NCBI GenBank assembly: GCA_020853705.1
Contig: JADYYK010000059.1
Location: 1 to 47,664, forward strand
Length of the DNA stretch: 47,664 nt
Direction: 5' to 3'
Origin: Deltaproteobacteria bacterium
GTDB lineage: Bacteria > Myxococcota_A > Polyangia > Haliangiales > JADYYK01
Part shown: piece by piece, positions 1-7,794 of the stretch
Numbering within the stretch: position 1 is the first letter of the stretch
How the letters are laid out: every line of letters begins with the position of its first letter
Notes under the pieces: model-generated
What the model saw: the letters and a program-made list of their open reading frames with translations, nothing else
Databases searched by the model: none
Told to the model about the DNA's origin: nothing
Position numbers and translations under genes: made by a program

Positions 1-10
1 CGCCCGCTCG

Positions 11-106
11 CCGTCAGCCCTTCACGGCCTCCCGCCCCTCACAGCCGTCAGCCCTTCGCGGCCGCCCGCCCCTCACAGCCGTCAGCCTTCACAGCCGCCC
101 GCCCAG
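11..106. repeat. 34-bp tandem repeat, about 2.8 copies
   Basis: Units 11-44 and 45-78 are each 34 bp, begin CCGTCAGCCCTTC and end CCCCTCACAG, and differ at two positions. A third, shortened and diverged copy starts at 79. The array runs into the 3' end of the YwiC-like gene, whose stop codon lies in the third copy, so the repeat supplies its last codons. No dyad symmetry strong enough to call a terminator was seen. Confidence 0.75.
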
Positions 107-922
107 CCCGAGCCCCAGCAGCGCCAGCACCAGCAGCACGAGCTCGCGCACGCCGACGCGCGCCGCCGAGACCTTGCCCACCGGCTGCACCACGAGCTGC
201 AGCACCACATCGACCGCGCGCGGCAGCAGCGCCAGCGCCAGGACGCGGGACGCCAGCGCGCCGCCGGCCCCGACGCCGCCGGCCCCGACGGCCCCGGCCC
301 CGAAGGCCACCGCCGCCGCGACCGCGACCACGACCAGGCCGGTCAGCATGATCTCGCGCCGACCCTGGGCGCGCTCGCGCGGGCGCAGCAGCGCGCGCAC
401 CAGCGGCACCGAGGCCGCCGCGTGCACCGCCAGCAGCAGCGCCGCCGTCAGCGCCAGCGCCAGCCCGGCGCCGCCCGTGAACCCGACCAGCCCCGCCGAG
501 CCGCCCAGCGCGGCCATGCCGACGACCTCGAAGCGCTCCGCACGCAGCTGGCCCAGGCGGCGCACCAGCCAGCCGCCCAGCGGCATCACCAGCGCCAGCG
601 CCAGCAACGCGAGCTCGAGCCCGAGGTCGCCGCGCGCCGCGACGTGCACCCCGGCCCCCGCGGCCAGCGCGCAGCCCAGCAGCAGCGGCACATCACCCGC
701 GCGCCAGCGCAGCCCGGCGGCCCGCCGCTCGAGTGGACCGCGCGCCAGGAAGCTCGCCGCCAGCATCACGCCAGCGGCCGCCGCGGGCAGCCGCGCGGGC
801 GCCAGCAGCACACCACCGGCGATGGCGCCGGCCAGGGTCAGGTAGGCGCCATGCTCGCGCGGCAGAGACAGCACGGCGCGGCGGCTCGAGGGCTGACCGG
901 TCATGGCGGTGGGCGCTGGCAT
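89..922 (-). CDS. YwiC-like integral membrane protein
   Basis: The 277-residue product opens with the family signature: a short polar N-terminus, then LPREHGAYLTLAGA, matching the (K/R)-(E/Q)-H-G-A-(W/Y) start of YwiC-like proteins, followed by eight or more hydrophobic helices rich in Leu, Ala and Gly. The function of the family is unknown; in Bacillus ywiC sits beside anaerobic nitrate genes, which fits the anaerobic flavour here. The first ATG is at 922; an in-frame ATG at 904 is equally close to the conserved motif, so the start is uncertain by six residues. It begins one base after the stop of the upstream hemerythrin-like gene and is probably co-transcribed with it. No FNR-type palindrome is present upstream of this pair. 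Confidence 0.7.
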   Translation of the reverse strand: MPAPTAMTGQPSSRRAVLSLPREHGAYLTLAGAIAGGVLLAPARLPAAAAGVMLAASFLARGPLERRAAGLRWRAGDVPLLLGCALAAGAGVHVAARGDLGLELALLALALVMPLGGWLVRRLGQLRAERFEVVGMAALGGSAGLVGFTGGAGLALALTAALLLAVHAAASVPLVRALLRPRERAQGRREIMLTGLVVVAVAAAVAFGAGAVGAGGVGAGGALASRVLALALLPRAVDVVLQLVVQPVGKVSAARVGVRELVLLVLALLGLGLGGRL

Positions 923-923
923 G

Positions 924-1445
924 TCACCCCGGTCCCGCCGGCCCGGTGGGCACCGGGTGGTCGATGTTGGCGGCGGCCATGGTGTGCGCGATCTGTCGAA
1001 ACGCCGCCGGGCTGTCGTTGTGCGGCGACTGTGGGGGCTCGCGCACGGCCTTCATCGCCTCCAGCAGCGCCTCGGCCTCCGCGGCGGGCCGCCGGCTGGC
1101 GGCGGCGTACAGGCCGCCGTCCACGGCCTCCTCGAGGGCATCGTGCGGCTCCAGCACCGCGCGCAGCGCCGAGACGATCAGCGGTGTCGGCGTGGGCACC
1201 AGCAGCGACGCGATGGCGCCGTGGTCCCTGTGCAGCCGCGCCACCGCCGGGTGCGGCGCGCCGAGCAGCCGCTTCAGCGCGGGAAACAGCAGCTTCTCCT
1301 CCATGCCGATGTGGCGCAGGAGGCCGCCGCGGAACGCGCTGAAGGGCGCCTCGCCTATGCGGCCGGCCACCGCGGTGGCCTGCGCCAGCAGGGCGCCCAG
1401 GCGGACCTGATCCTCGGCCAGGTAGGCTGCGATCGGGCTCGTCAT
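924..1445 (-). CDS. Hemerythrin-like HHE domain protein, first His ligand replaced
   Basis: A 173-residue soluble protein with the helical HHE pattern: HIGMEEKLLFPAL (His plus Glu of the second helix), LHRDHGAI (H-x2-D-H of the third) and HDALEE (fourth). Hemerythrins bind a non-heme diiron centre and act in O2 or NO sensing, storage or defence. The first-helix motif, normally D-H-x2-L, reads DQVRLGALL, so one expected iron ligand is Gln; iron binding may be altered. The C-terminal 40 residues are Pro/Ser/Ala-rich and probably disordered. It precedes the YwiC-like gene with no real gap. The paralogue at 7314-7784 keeps the full ligand set. Confidence 0.75.
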   Translation of the reverse strand: MTSPIAAYLAEDQVRLGALLAQATAVAGRIGEAPFSAFRGGLLRHIGMEEKLLFPALKRLLGAPHPAVARLHRDHGAIASLLVPTPTPLIVSALRAVLEPHDALEEAVDGGLYAAASRRPAAEAEALLEAMKAVREPPQSPHNDSPAAFRQIAHTMAAANIDHPVPTGPAGPG

Positions 1446-1463
1446 GTCAGCACGGTCTCATGA

Positions 1464-2060
1464 TCACGCCTGGCCGGCGCGGATGTCGAGGAAGCGCGCC
1501 GGCTCGCCGGTCACGATGCTGCCCACGCGGTCCTGCCACAGGGTGGCGAACTGGCGCCGCTGGGCCTCGGTGGCGCTGCCGGCGACGATCAGCGGCAGCA
1601 GCGCCGCGACCTCGGGCGCCCGCGGCGCCGCCGAGGCGTCGAAGCGCACATCGACGAACGCGCCGGTGTCGACGCGGCGAAAGCGCACCGCGCCCGCCAG
1701 CGCGGGATCGAAGCGCAGCAGGCCGCGGCGGCGCCAGCGCCCGGCCAGCCCGCCGAAACCGTTGTCGCTGGCGGCGCCCGTGATCAGGCTGAGCACCTGC
1801 GACTGCGGCCCCAGCGCGCCGTCGGTGGGCGGCCCCCCCATGGTGATCTCGATGTCGCCGCGCACCGGCGTCTGGCCGGGGTACAGCGCGGCCAGCGCGC
1901 CGCGCGCCATCACCCAGGCGCCGGCCACGGTCGGGCACGAGTGGCCGGACAGCCGCACCGCGTCGTCATAGCGATAGCGAAAGCGCTCGCCGGGCTGCAG
2001 CGCACCCAGCGCCTCGGCCAGCGGATCGGACAGCTCCAGCACGTCGGGCGAGTCGGTCAC
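1464..2060 (-). CDS. FmdE family protein
   Basis: A 198-residue product. The segment LSGHSCPTVAGAWVMARGAL matches the conserved FmdE pattern (G-H-x-C-P at the N-terminus of the domain), which resembles a subunit of formylmethanofuran dehydrogenase. In bacteria lacking methanofuran, FmdE-like proteins are of unproven function and often bind zinc or iron through this His/Cys motif. A second glycine-rich region (GGPPTDGALG) follows. The GTG at 2060 was chosen because it overlaps the stop of the preceding gene as GTGA, implying translational coupling, and the sequence further upstream in this frame is not protein-like. Role here is unknown. Confidence 0.65.
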   Translation of the reverse strand: MTDSPDVLELSDPLAEALGALQPGERFRYRYDDAVRLSGHSCPTVAGAWVMARGALAALYPGQTPVRGDIEITMGGPPTDGALGPQSQVLSLITGAASDNGFGGLAGRWRRRGLLRFDPALAGAVRFRRVDTGAFVDVRFDASAAPRAPEVAALLPLIVAGSATEAQRRQFATLWQDRVGSIVTGEPARFLDIRAGQA

Positions 2061-2362
2061 GGGGTGGCCTCTTTCTCGGTGGGGTCGAGCAGCACCGGCG
2101 TCGCGTGGGGCGGTGGGGCCCCACGGGTGCCGAGCAGGAAGCGGCGCCAGTCGCTGCCGGCGGCGTCGAGCAGCTGCGCCGCGGCGTCGCTGATGAACCA
2201 CAGCACCATGTGGTGGTCGTCGCCACCCAGCGCGAGGATCTGGAACTCGGCCGGGCGGCCGGCCTCGCGCCAGATCTTCACGCACTGGGTGCTCAGGCGC
2301 ACGTCCTGCCAGGCGATGATGATGTCCTCGCCGGTGAAGCCGATGGTGTGCCAGAGATCCAT
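2057..2362 (-). CDS. Hypothetical small protein (101 aa)
   Basis: I do not recognise a family. The protein starts MDLWHTIGFTGED and is mixed, with hydrophobic stretches such as GDDHHMVLWFISDAA and no signal peptide or membrane helix, so it is probably cytoplasmic. The ATG at 2362 is preferred because upstream sequence reaches the divergent protoporphyrinogen oxidase promoter. It is coupled to the downstream FmdE-like gene by a GTGA overlap, so the two products probably work together. The gap to the divergent gene at 2420 is only 57 bp. Confidence 0.55.
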   Translation of the reverse strand: MDLWHTIGFTGEDIIIAWQDVRLSTQCVKIWREAGRPAEFQILALGGDDHHMVLWFISDAAAQLLDAAGSDWRRFLLGTRGAPPPHATPVLLDPTEKEATP

Positions 2363-2419
2363 GCGCGCAGCTCTTGCACCCGGCATGCCGCTGGCGCAGC
2401 CCTTGCTGATGCGGGAGGT

Positions 2420-3808
2420 ATGGCCACACGTCGCGTGATCATTGCGGGGGCGGGCATCTCTGGCCTGGCACTCGCGCACAATTTGCGCGCCCTCGGGCTG
2501 GACCCGCTGGTGCTGGAGCAGGCCGCGCGCGCGGGTGGCAAGATCCACAGCGAGCAGCGCGCCGGCTACCTGTGCGAGTGGGGCCCCGCCGGGCTGCAGG
2601 GCGACGACCCCGCGGTGCAGCGGCTGCTGCGCGAGCTGGCGCTGGACGCGCGCGTCGAGCCGGCCCAGGCCGCGGCGCGACGACGCTTCGTGGTCGCCGC
2701 GGGGGAGCTCGTGCCGGTGCCGACCTCGCCGGGGCAGCTCGTGCGCACCCGGCTGCTGGGGCCGCTGGCCAAGCTGCGCGCGCTGGGCGACCTGGTCCTG
2801 GGGCGCGGCCCGATCAGCCAGGGCGGCGAGGAGTCGGTGGCCACGTTCGCGCGCCGCCGGCTGGGGCGCGGCGCCGCCGAGCGCGTGCTGTACCCGCTGG
2901 TGTCGGGCCTGTATGCGGGGGATCCCGAGCAGATCAGCGTGGCCGACGCGGTGCCCTGGCTGGCCGAGCTGGAGCAGCGTGATCGCAGCCTGATGATGGG
3001 TGGCCTGCGCAAGCTGTGGCAGGCGCGGAGGCAGCGGCGCCGCGGCCTGATCTCGTTCAAGCACGGCCTCGAGGAGCTGACCGCGGCGCTGGCGCGCGAG
3101 CTCGGCCCACGGCTGCGCCTCGACACCGTGGTGGAGACGGTGACGCGCGACCGCGGGCAGCTCGAGCTCGGCGTGCGCCAGGGCGCCGAGCGGCGTACCC
3201 TGCAGACCGACGCCGTGGTGCTGGCGCTGCCCGCGCCGCAGGCGGCGGCCGCGGTGGCGGCGCTGTCGCCCGCGCTGCCGCGCGTGCTGGGCGCCATCCC
3301 GTACGTGCCCGTGGTGCTGGTGCACCTCGGCTATGCGCCGGGTGCGCTGGCACGCCCGCCCGATGGTTACGGCTTCCTGGTGGCGCCCGACGAGCCGCCC
3401 GGCCTGCTCGGGGCGGTGTTCGCGTCGTCGGTGTTCCCGCAGCGCGCGCCGCTGGCGCACGCGCTGGTGTCGACGCGCCTGGGCGGCGCGCGCAACCCCG
3501 AGCTCGTGCACCTGTCCGACGCCGAGCTGACCCAGCTGGCGGTGGCCCGGCTGACGCCGCTCCTGGGCGCGCGCCAGGAGCCCGCCTTCGTGCGCGTGGT
3601 GCGCCATGTCGAGGCGCTGCCGCAGTACACCCTGGGCCACGCCGCGCGCGTCGCCGCGGTCGACGCCGCGGAGGAGCACCAGCCCGGGCTGTACTTCACC
3701 GGCAATGGCTACCGCGGGCTGGGCATCCCGGACTGCATCAGGAACGCGGCGACGCTGGCGCAGCGCATCGCGCGCGAGGTGACGCAGGCGCGGGCGCACG
3801 CGGCGTAG
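2420..3808 (+). CDS. hemG: FAD-dependent protoporphyrinogen oxidase
   Basis: A 462-residue enzyme of the HemG/HemY flavin type, which oxidises protoporphyrinogen IX (or coproporphyrinogen III in the coproporphyrin branch) in haem synthesis. Evidence: the N-terminal dinucleotide fold VIIAGAGISGLAL (GxGxxG at residues 10-15) followed by an acidic strand end (LVLEQ); a central porphyrinogen-oxidase-like region (YPLVSGLYAGDPEQISV); and the diagnostic C-terminal flavin motif YFTGNGYRGLGIPDCI. Length fits the family. The ATG at 2420 has GGGAGG immediately upstream, a rather close ribosome site. Haem supply suits the many cytochromes in this window. The O2-dependence of this enzyme type contrasts with the anaerobic neighbours. 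The choice between symbols hemG and hemY is one of nomenclature. Confidence 0.85.
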   Translation: MATRRVIIAGAGISGLALAHNLRALGLDPLVLEQAARAGGKIHSEQRAGYLCEWGPAGLQGDDPAVQRLLRELALDARVEPAQAAARRRFVVAAGELVPVPTSPGQLVRTRLLGPLAKLRALGDLVLGRGPISQGGEESVATFARRRLGRGAAERVLYPLVSGLYAGDPEQISVADAVPWLAELEQRDRSLMMGGLRKLWQARRQRRRGLISFKHGLEELTAALARELGPRLRLDTVVETVTRDRGQLELGVRQGAERRTLQTDAVVLALPAPQAAAAVAALSPALPRVLGAIPYVPVVLVHLGYAPGALARPPDGYGFLVAPDEPPGLLGAVFASSVFPQRAPLAHALVSTRLGGARNPELVHLSDAELTQLAVARLTPLLGARQEPAFVRVVRHVEALPQYTLGHAARVAAVDAAEEHQPGLYFTGNGYRGLGIPDCIRNAATLAQRIAREVTQARAHAA

Positions 3809-3839
3809 CCCGCCAACCGGCCGGCCAGCCTGCCGGCCG

Positions 3840-3952
<113 letters not shown>

Positions 3953-3954
<2 letters not shown>

Positions 3955-5506
3955 AGCCGGCCTCGCTCAGCACCGGCAGCGTGTGCGGCAGCGGCAGCTG
4001 CGCTGCGCGGGCCTCGACCGCGGCGGCGCGGATGCGCGGCACCACGTCCTCCAGGGTGTAGCGGATGAGGTGTTCGCCCTGGATGGCCTTCTCGATGGCC
4101 CACGAGATGAACGCCGGCGACTTCTGCACCGACGCCGCCAGCAGCCCGAAGAACAGCCGGCGCCGCCGCCCGCGCACGCCGAGGCGCCACAGCGCGCGCG
4201 CCCCGATGCGCAGGCCGCCCGCGCGCACCCGGCCCTGGGGCACCGGCGCCAGCGCGAGGTGGGCCAGGCAGCGCTTCAGATAGGCGTCCTCGCAGTAGAC
4301 CTCGGTCATCAGGTCGGCGTAGCCGTCGAGCAGCTCGGCCTCGTTCATGCGCGGCACGAAGTTGGGGCGCACATGGGTGTCGCCCTCGCCCGCGGTGCGC
4401 AGGCGGCCCTCGCGCGACAGCCGCTTCCAAAGCGCGGTCCCCGGCAGAGCGGTCAGGATGCCGACCATGGCCAGCGGGATGGGCGCCGCCGCCAGGAAGG
4501 CGCGCTGCGCGCGCAGCGCCGCGGCGTCGTCGCTGTCGAAGCCGACAATGAAGCCCGACATGACCTCGAGGCCGGCGCGCGCCAGGATGGCGACCGCCTG
4601 GGCCGGCCCCAGGCGCAGGTTCTGGGTCTTGCCGGCGTCACGCAGCGCGGTCTCCGAGGGCGTCTCGATGCCCAGGAAGACGGCGCCGAAACCGGCCGCG
4701 ACCATGCCGCGCAGGAGCTCCGGCTCGCTGGCCAGATCGACGCTGGCCTCGGTGTAGATCGACATCGGCATGCCGCGCTGCTTCTGCCAGGCCTCGAGCT
4801 CCGGCAGCAGGCGCGCGACCTCGCGCCGGTTGCCGATGAAGTTGTCATCGACCAGGAACAGGGTGCCGCGCCAGCCCAGCGCATACAGCTGGTCCAGCTC
4901 GGCCAGCACCTGGGCTGGCTGCTTGACCCGCGGGACGCGCCCGAAGATCTCGATGACGTCGCAGAACTCGCAGCGGAACGGACAGCCGCGCGAGTACTGC
5001 ACGCTCATCGAGCAGTACGCCCCCAGGTCGAGCAGGTCGTAGCGCGGCAGCCGCGTGGCGGCCAGCTCGGGCCGCGTCTCGCGCGCGGGCCGAAGGCCCG
5101 ACAGCGTGCCGTCCAGCGCCTGCGCGAGCTCGTCCTCGCGGCCCTCGACCTCGCCCTGGAAGACCACGTCGGCGTCGGCGAACTCCTGCGGCGAGGTGGT
5201 GGCCGCGGGGCCGCCGACCACGGTGCGCCGCCCCAGCGCGCGCGCCTGGGCGATGACGGCGTGCATCGACGGCGACTGGATGCGCATGCCCCCGACCAGC
5301 ACCACCTCGGCCCAGCGCACGGTGGCGTCATCGAGCGGCGTCAGCGCCAGGTCGACCAGGCGCAGCTCGGCCCCCGGCGGCAGGTGCGCCGCCATGGTGA
5401 TGAGCCCCAGCGGCGGCAGCGTCGCGCGCTTGTCGATGATCGGCAGCGCATGCTGGAAGCCCCAGTAGGTGACGGGGAACGCGGGATGTACCAGGAGGAC
5501 ACGCAT
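3953..5506 (-). CDS. B12-binding radical SAM protein (HpnP/BchE-like, DUF4070 type)
   Basis: A 517-residue enzyme. Residues 1-130 form a cobalamin-binding Rossmann-like domain (MRVLLVHPAFP, then PPLGLITMAAHLP and VVGGPAATT). The radical SAM cluster motif is RGCPFRCEFCDVIEIFGR, giving Cys175, Cys179 and Cys182 of CxxxCxxC. The rest is the TIM-barrel plus a C-terminal extension resembling DUF4070 (NEAELLDGYADLMTEVY). Relatives include the hopanoid C-2 methylase HpnP and other lipid or tetrapyrrole-modifying enzymes; the motif GCPFxCEFCDxIEIFGR is typical of that group, but the substrate cannot be read from sequence. The ATG at 5506 has AGGAGG-like sequence just upstream on the coding strand. 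It diverges from the FNR-like regulator but lacks an operator at class II distance. Confidence 0.8.
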
Positions 5507-5658
5507 GCCTACATGCTGCGACCAGCCGGGTCAGCTTGTCGTCACGACTGCAGCACGAGGCGTGGTCCGATGTCGGCATCCGGTCAGCATCCGCCCGAGC
5601 CCGCAAGCCGTGCTGGCGCCGCGCGACCCAGGTGCACGTTCTGCGCGATCCAGGCGAC

Positions 5659-5672
5659 TTGACCGTGGTCAA
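5659..5672. promoter_or_regulatory. FNR-like operator TTGACCGTGGTCAA (autoregulatory)
   Basis: A perfect TTGAC-N4-GTCAA palindrome whose centre (5665.5) is 41.5 bp upstream of the ATG of the FNR-like gene at 5707. This implies self-regulation. The -10 box here is the weakest of the set. The divergent radical SAM start is 159 bp away and probably not a direct target. Confidence 0.75.
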
Positions 5673-5706
5673 TCCTTGGCATGGCGCTGGCAACACCGAG
5701 GGCTCG

Positions 5707-6369
5707 ATGGGTATCGGAGCTGCTATCTCGAGCTGTGCGACCTGCCCCCTTGGCAAGGCCTCGGGTGTGGGCGTTGGTGGACGTTGCCCGTTCGTCGATC
5801 GCGGGCGGCAAGCCGGACAGTACATCTACCTCGAGGGCGAGCCCGCCGACATGGTGTGGTTCATCCGACGCGGCACCGTGGTGCTGTCGCGCACCGGGGG
5901 CGACGGCGACGTCGACAGCGCCCACGCGGTGCGCGGCGAGGGCGCCATGCTCGGCCTGGAGGGGCTGATCGGGGCCGACCACGTCGACTCCGCGCGCGCG
6001 GTGACCGACGTCCGCCTGTGCGGCGCGCCGCGCGACACCGTCGACGCCTGGCTGGGCCCCGCGAGCGGCCCGGCCCGCACGCTGCTGACCCAGACCATCA
6101 GCTCGGGCGTGCAGCAGCCGCCGCGCGCCGCCAGCCCCGATGGGCGCGCGGTGCACCGGGTGGCGCGCTGGATCCTCGAGCAGTCGCACGCCGGCGAGAC
6201 CCCGCTGGTGCCGCGCGGTGTGCTGGCCAACCTGCTCGGCATGGTGCCCGAGACGCTGTCACGCGCGCTGACCCAGCTGGCCAAGGCGGGGACCATCACG
6301 CGCACGCGCAGCAGCCTGCGCATCAAGGACGAGCCGCGCCTGCGCGAGCTGGCGCTGCCGCGCCAGTAG
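5707..6369 (+). CDS. FNR-like Crp-family regulator, putative [4Fe-4S] sensor
   Basis: A 220-residue Crp/Fnr protein. Cys10, Cys13 and Cys27 lie at the N-terminus (SSCATCPLG, then GGRCPF), and Cys105 in RLCGAP aligns with the internal fourth cluster ligand of E. coli FNR (VCEIP). The spacing C-x2-C-x13-C differs from FNR's C-x3-C/C-x2-C-x5-C forms. A cyclic-nucleotide-like beta barrel (Y-I-Y-L-E-G-E) and dimer helix follow. The helix-turn-helix recognition helix PETLSRAL keeps Glu182, Ser185 and Arg186, the E-x-x-S-R signature that reads TTGA half-sites. I chose ATG 5707, with GAGGG at 5698-5702, over an upstream ATG at 5536 because the palindrome at 5659-5672 would otherwise be coding. It is the prime candidate regulator of the palindromes in this window. 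O2 sensing is inferred. Confidence 0.85.
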   Translation: MGIGAAISSCATCPLGKASGVGVGGRCPFVDRGRQAGQYIYLEGEPADMVWFIRRGTVVLSRTGGDGDVDSAHAVRGEGAMLGLEGLIGADHVDSARAVTDVRLCGAPRDTVDAWLGPASGPARTLLTQTISSGVQQPPRAASPDGRAVHRVARWILEQSHAGETPLVPRGVLANLLGMVPETLSRALTQLAKAGTITRTRSSLRIKDEPRLRELALPRQ

Positions 6370-6834
6370 TCACCAGCTGCTGAAGGGCCGCGCGATCAGG
6401 CTGGAGTTGTAGTAGCGCGCGTCATGCGAGACCTCCTGGGTGGCCCAGGGCGGCACGTCGACGACCTCGTGCTCCGACGCGAGCTCGACCTCGGCGAGGA
6501 CCAGGCCGCGGTTTTCCCCCGCAAACACGTCGATCTCCCAGACCTTGCCGTTGTGCACCTCGCGATGGCGCTGCTTCTCGATGAGCGGTCGCTGACACAG
6601 CGTGGCCAGCATGACCTCGGCGTCGGCGACCGGGATGGGGTACTCGAACTCGGCGCGTGAGATCCCGGTGGCCTCACCCTTGACGGTCAGCCTGGCCACG
6701 GCGTCCTCGATGCGCACCCGCACGACGCACTCCTTGCGCGAGCTCAGGTAGCCCTGCACCAGCCGGGCGCCCTGCCCTGCCGGTCGCCAGCGCGCGACGT
6801 CGACCAGGTACTTGCGTTCGATCTCCTGCGCCAT
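6370..6834 (-). CDS. CYTH domain protein (triphosphate tunnel enzyme family)
   Basis: A 154-residue protein beginning MAQEIERKYLV, the E-x-E-x-K signature of CYTH/triphosphate tunnel metalloenzymes, followed by paired basic and acidic strands (RVRIEDAVARLTVKGE; EIDVF; LVLAEVEL). Family members hydrolyse inorganic triphosphate, thiamine triphosphate or make cAMP; the compact single-domain form usually favours tripolyphosphatase activity. ATG 6834 is taken; an in-frame ATG at 6846 would add four residues. The stop codon abuts the convergent FNR-like gene directly. Confidence 0.85.
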   Translation of the reverse strand: MAQEIERKYLVDVARWRPAGQGARLVQGYLSSRKECVVRVRIEDAVARLTVKGEATGISRAEFEYPIPVADAEVMLATLCQRPLIEKQRHREVHNGKVWEIDVFAGENRGLVLAEVELASEHEVVDVPPWATQEVSHDARYYNSSLIARPFSSW

Positions 6835-6867
6835 GGCCGCTATCATGGCACGGCACCCAGGCCCACC

Positions 6868-7305
6868 ATGAGCGACGACGCGCAGCGCACCCTGGAACGC
6901 CGTGTCACCGCCCTGCTGGCGGCGCTGGTGCTGTTCGACCTCGGCCTGGTCATCTGGGCCGGCCTGCTGCCGAAGCTATGGTTCAAGGCCTTCCACGGCG
7001 TGCCCTACGTGGATCCCGAGGCGCTGCTGCCGCGCATGGCGGCGCAGTGGGCCGGCTTCATGCTGTGCCAGCTGGCGGCCCTGCTGCGCTGGCGCCGCGC
7101 CCCGTGGTGGCTGGTGCTGGTCGCGGGCGTCCGGCTGTGCGACGCGCTGACGGATCTGACCTACGTCGCGCTGGCCGAGCACACCACCTGGTTCGCCAAG
7201 GCCACCCTGCCAGCGATGGGCCCCATCAACGCGCTGATGGCCTGGTACCTCATCCGGTGCTGGAAGCAGCTCGGGCCGCGCGGCAGCGCTCTCGGGCCGC
7301 GATGA
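6868..7305 (+). CDS. Small integral membrane protein, unknown function
   Basis: A 145-residue protein with about four hydrophobic helices (LLAALVLFDLGLVIWAGLL; GFMLCQLAALLRW; WWLVLVAGVRL; LPAMGPINALMAWYLI). I do not recognise a named family. It diverges from the CYTH gene, 33 bp away, and converges on the second hemerythrin gene with a gap of only 8 bp. No operator was seen. Confidence 0.65.
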   Translation: MSDDAQRTLERRVTALLAALVLFDLGLVIWAGLLPKLWFKAFHGVPYVDPEALLPRMAAQWAGFMLCQLAALLRWRRAPWWLVLVAGVRLCDALTDLTYVALAEHTTWFAKATLPAMGPINALMAWYLIRCWKQLGPRGSALGPR

Positions 7306-7313
7306 CCGGGGCG

Positions 7314-7784
7314 TCAGCGCGCCCGTAGCCCCTCGACCATCGCCGCCTGCTCGCCCGCGGGCAGCACGCGGTCGGCCAGCGGATACAGCACCTGCTCCTC
7401 CTTCTGGTTGTGGCCGGGCAGGATGGCCATCAGGAGGTCGAGGCCGAGCTGGAAGCGCTCGGCGTCGTCGGCGTCGAGGGCGGCCTCCATCAGGCGCAGG
7501 CCCTGCTGGATCCCTGCGTGTTCGCGGTGCATGCAGCCCATGGGGCCGCTGCTGGTGCCGGTGGCCTGGGCCAGCGCCGGGAACAGCAGCTCCTCCTCGA
7601 CGCGGATGTGCTGGCGCAGCCCCTCGCAGAAGTCGTGCAGCGCCACCCGCGCGTGGTCGCGCTCGCCGCCGTGCAGGGCGCCGATGCACTCGACCAGCAG
7701 ACCGTCGAGGCGGTCGTGATCCCAGATCAGGTAGGCGGTGACGGTGCTGAACCTGGCGGCGCTGGCAGGAGCGGTGGCGGTCAT
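7314..7784 (-). CDS. Hemerythrin HHE domain protein, complete ligand set
   Basis: A 156-residue hemerythrin-like protein with all expected diiron ligands: DHDRLDGLL, HIRVEEELLFPAL, MHREHAGI and HNQKEEQVLYPL. It is predicted to be cytoplasmic and to bind O2 or NO, or to protect O2-sensitive enzymes such as benzoyl-CoA reductase. ATG 7784 lies exactly 41.5 bp from the centre of a perfect FNR box at 7819-7832, with a TAGCCT -10 hexamer at 7797-7792 and no ribosome site, so the mRNA is probably leaderless. It is expressed separately from the upstream FAD oxidoreductase, whose 3' end contains the operator. Confidence 0.85.
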   Translation of the reverse strand: MTATAPASAARFSTVTAYLIWDHDRLDGLLVECIGALHGGERDHARVALHDFCEGLRQHIRVEEELLFPALAQATGTSSGPMGCMHREHAGIQQGLRLMEAALDADDAERFQLGLDLLMAILPGHNQKEEQVLYPLADRVLPAGEQAAMVEGLRAR

Positions 7785-7794
7785 CCGGGGCAGG

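Noticed and set aside
5536..5706. Longer N-terminus for the FNR-like regulator from ATG 5536
   Set aside because: It would place the operator at 5659-5672 in coding sequence and adds an Arg/Ala-rich stretch unlike any FNR family member; ATG 5707 has a ribosome site and the 41.5-bp spacing.
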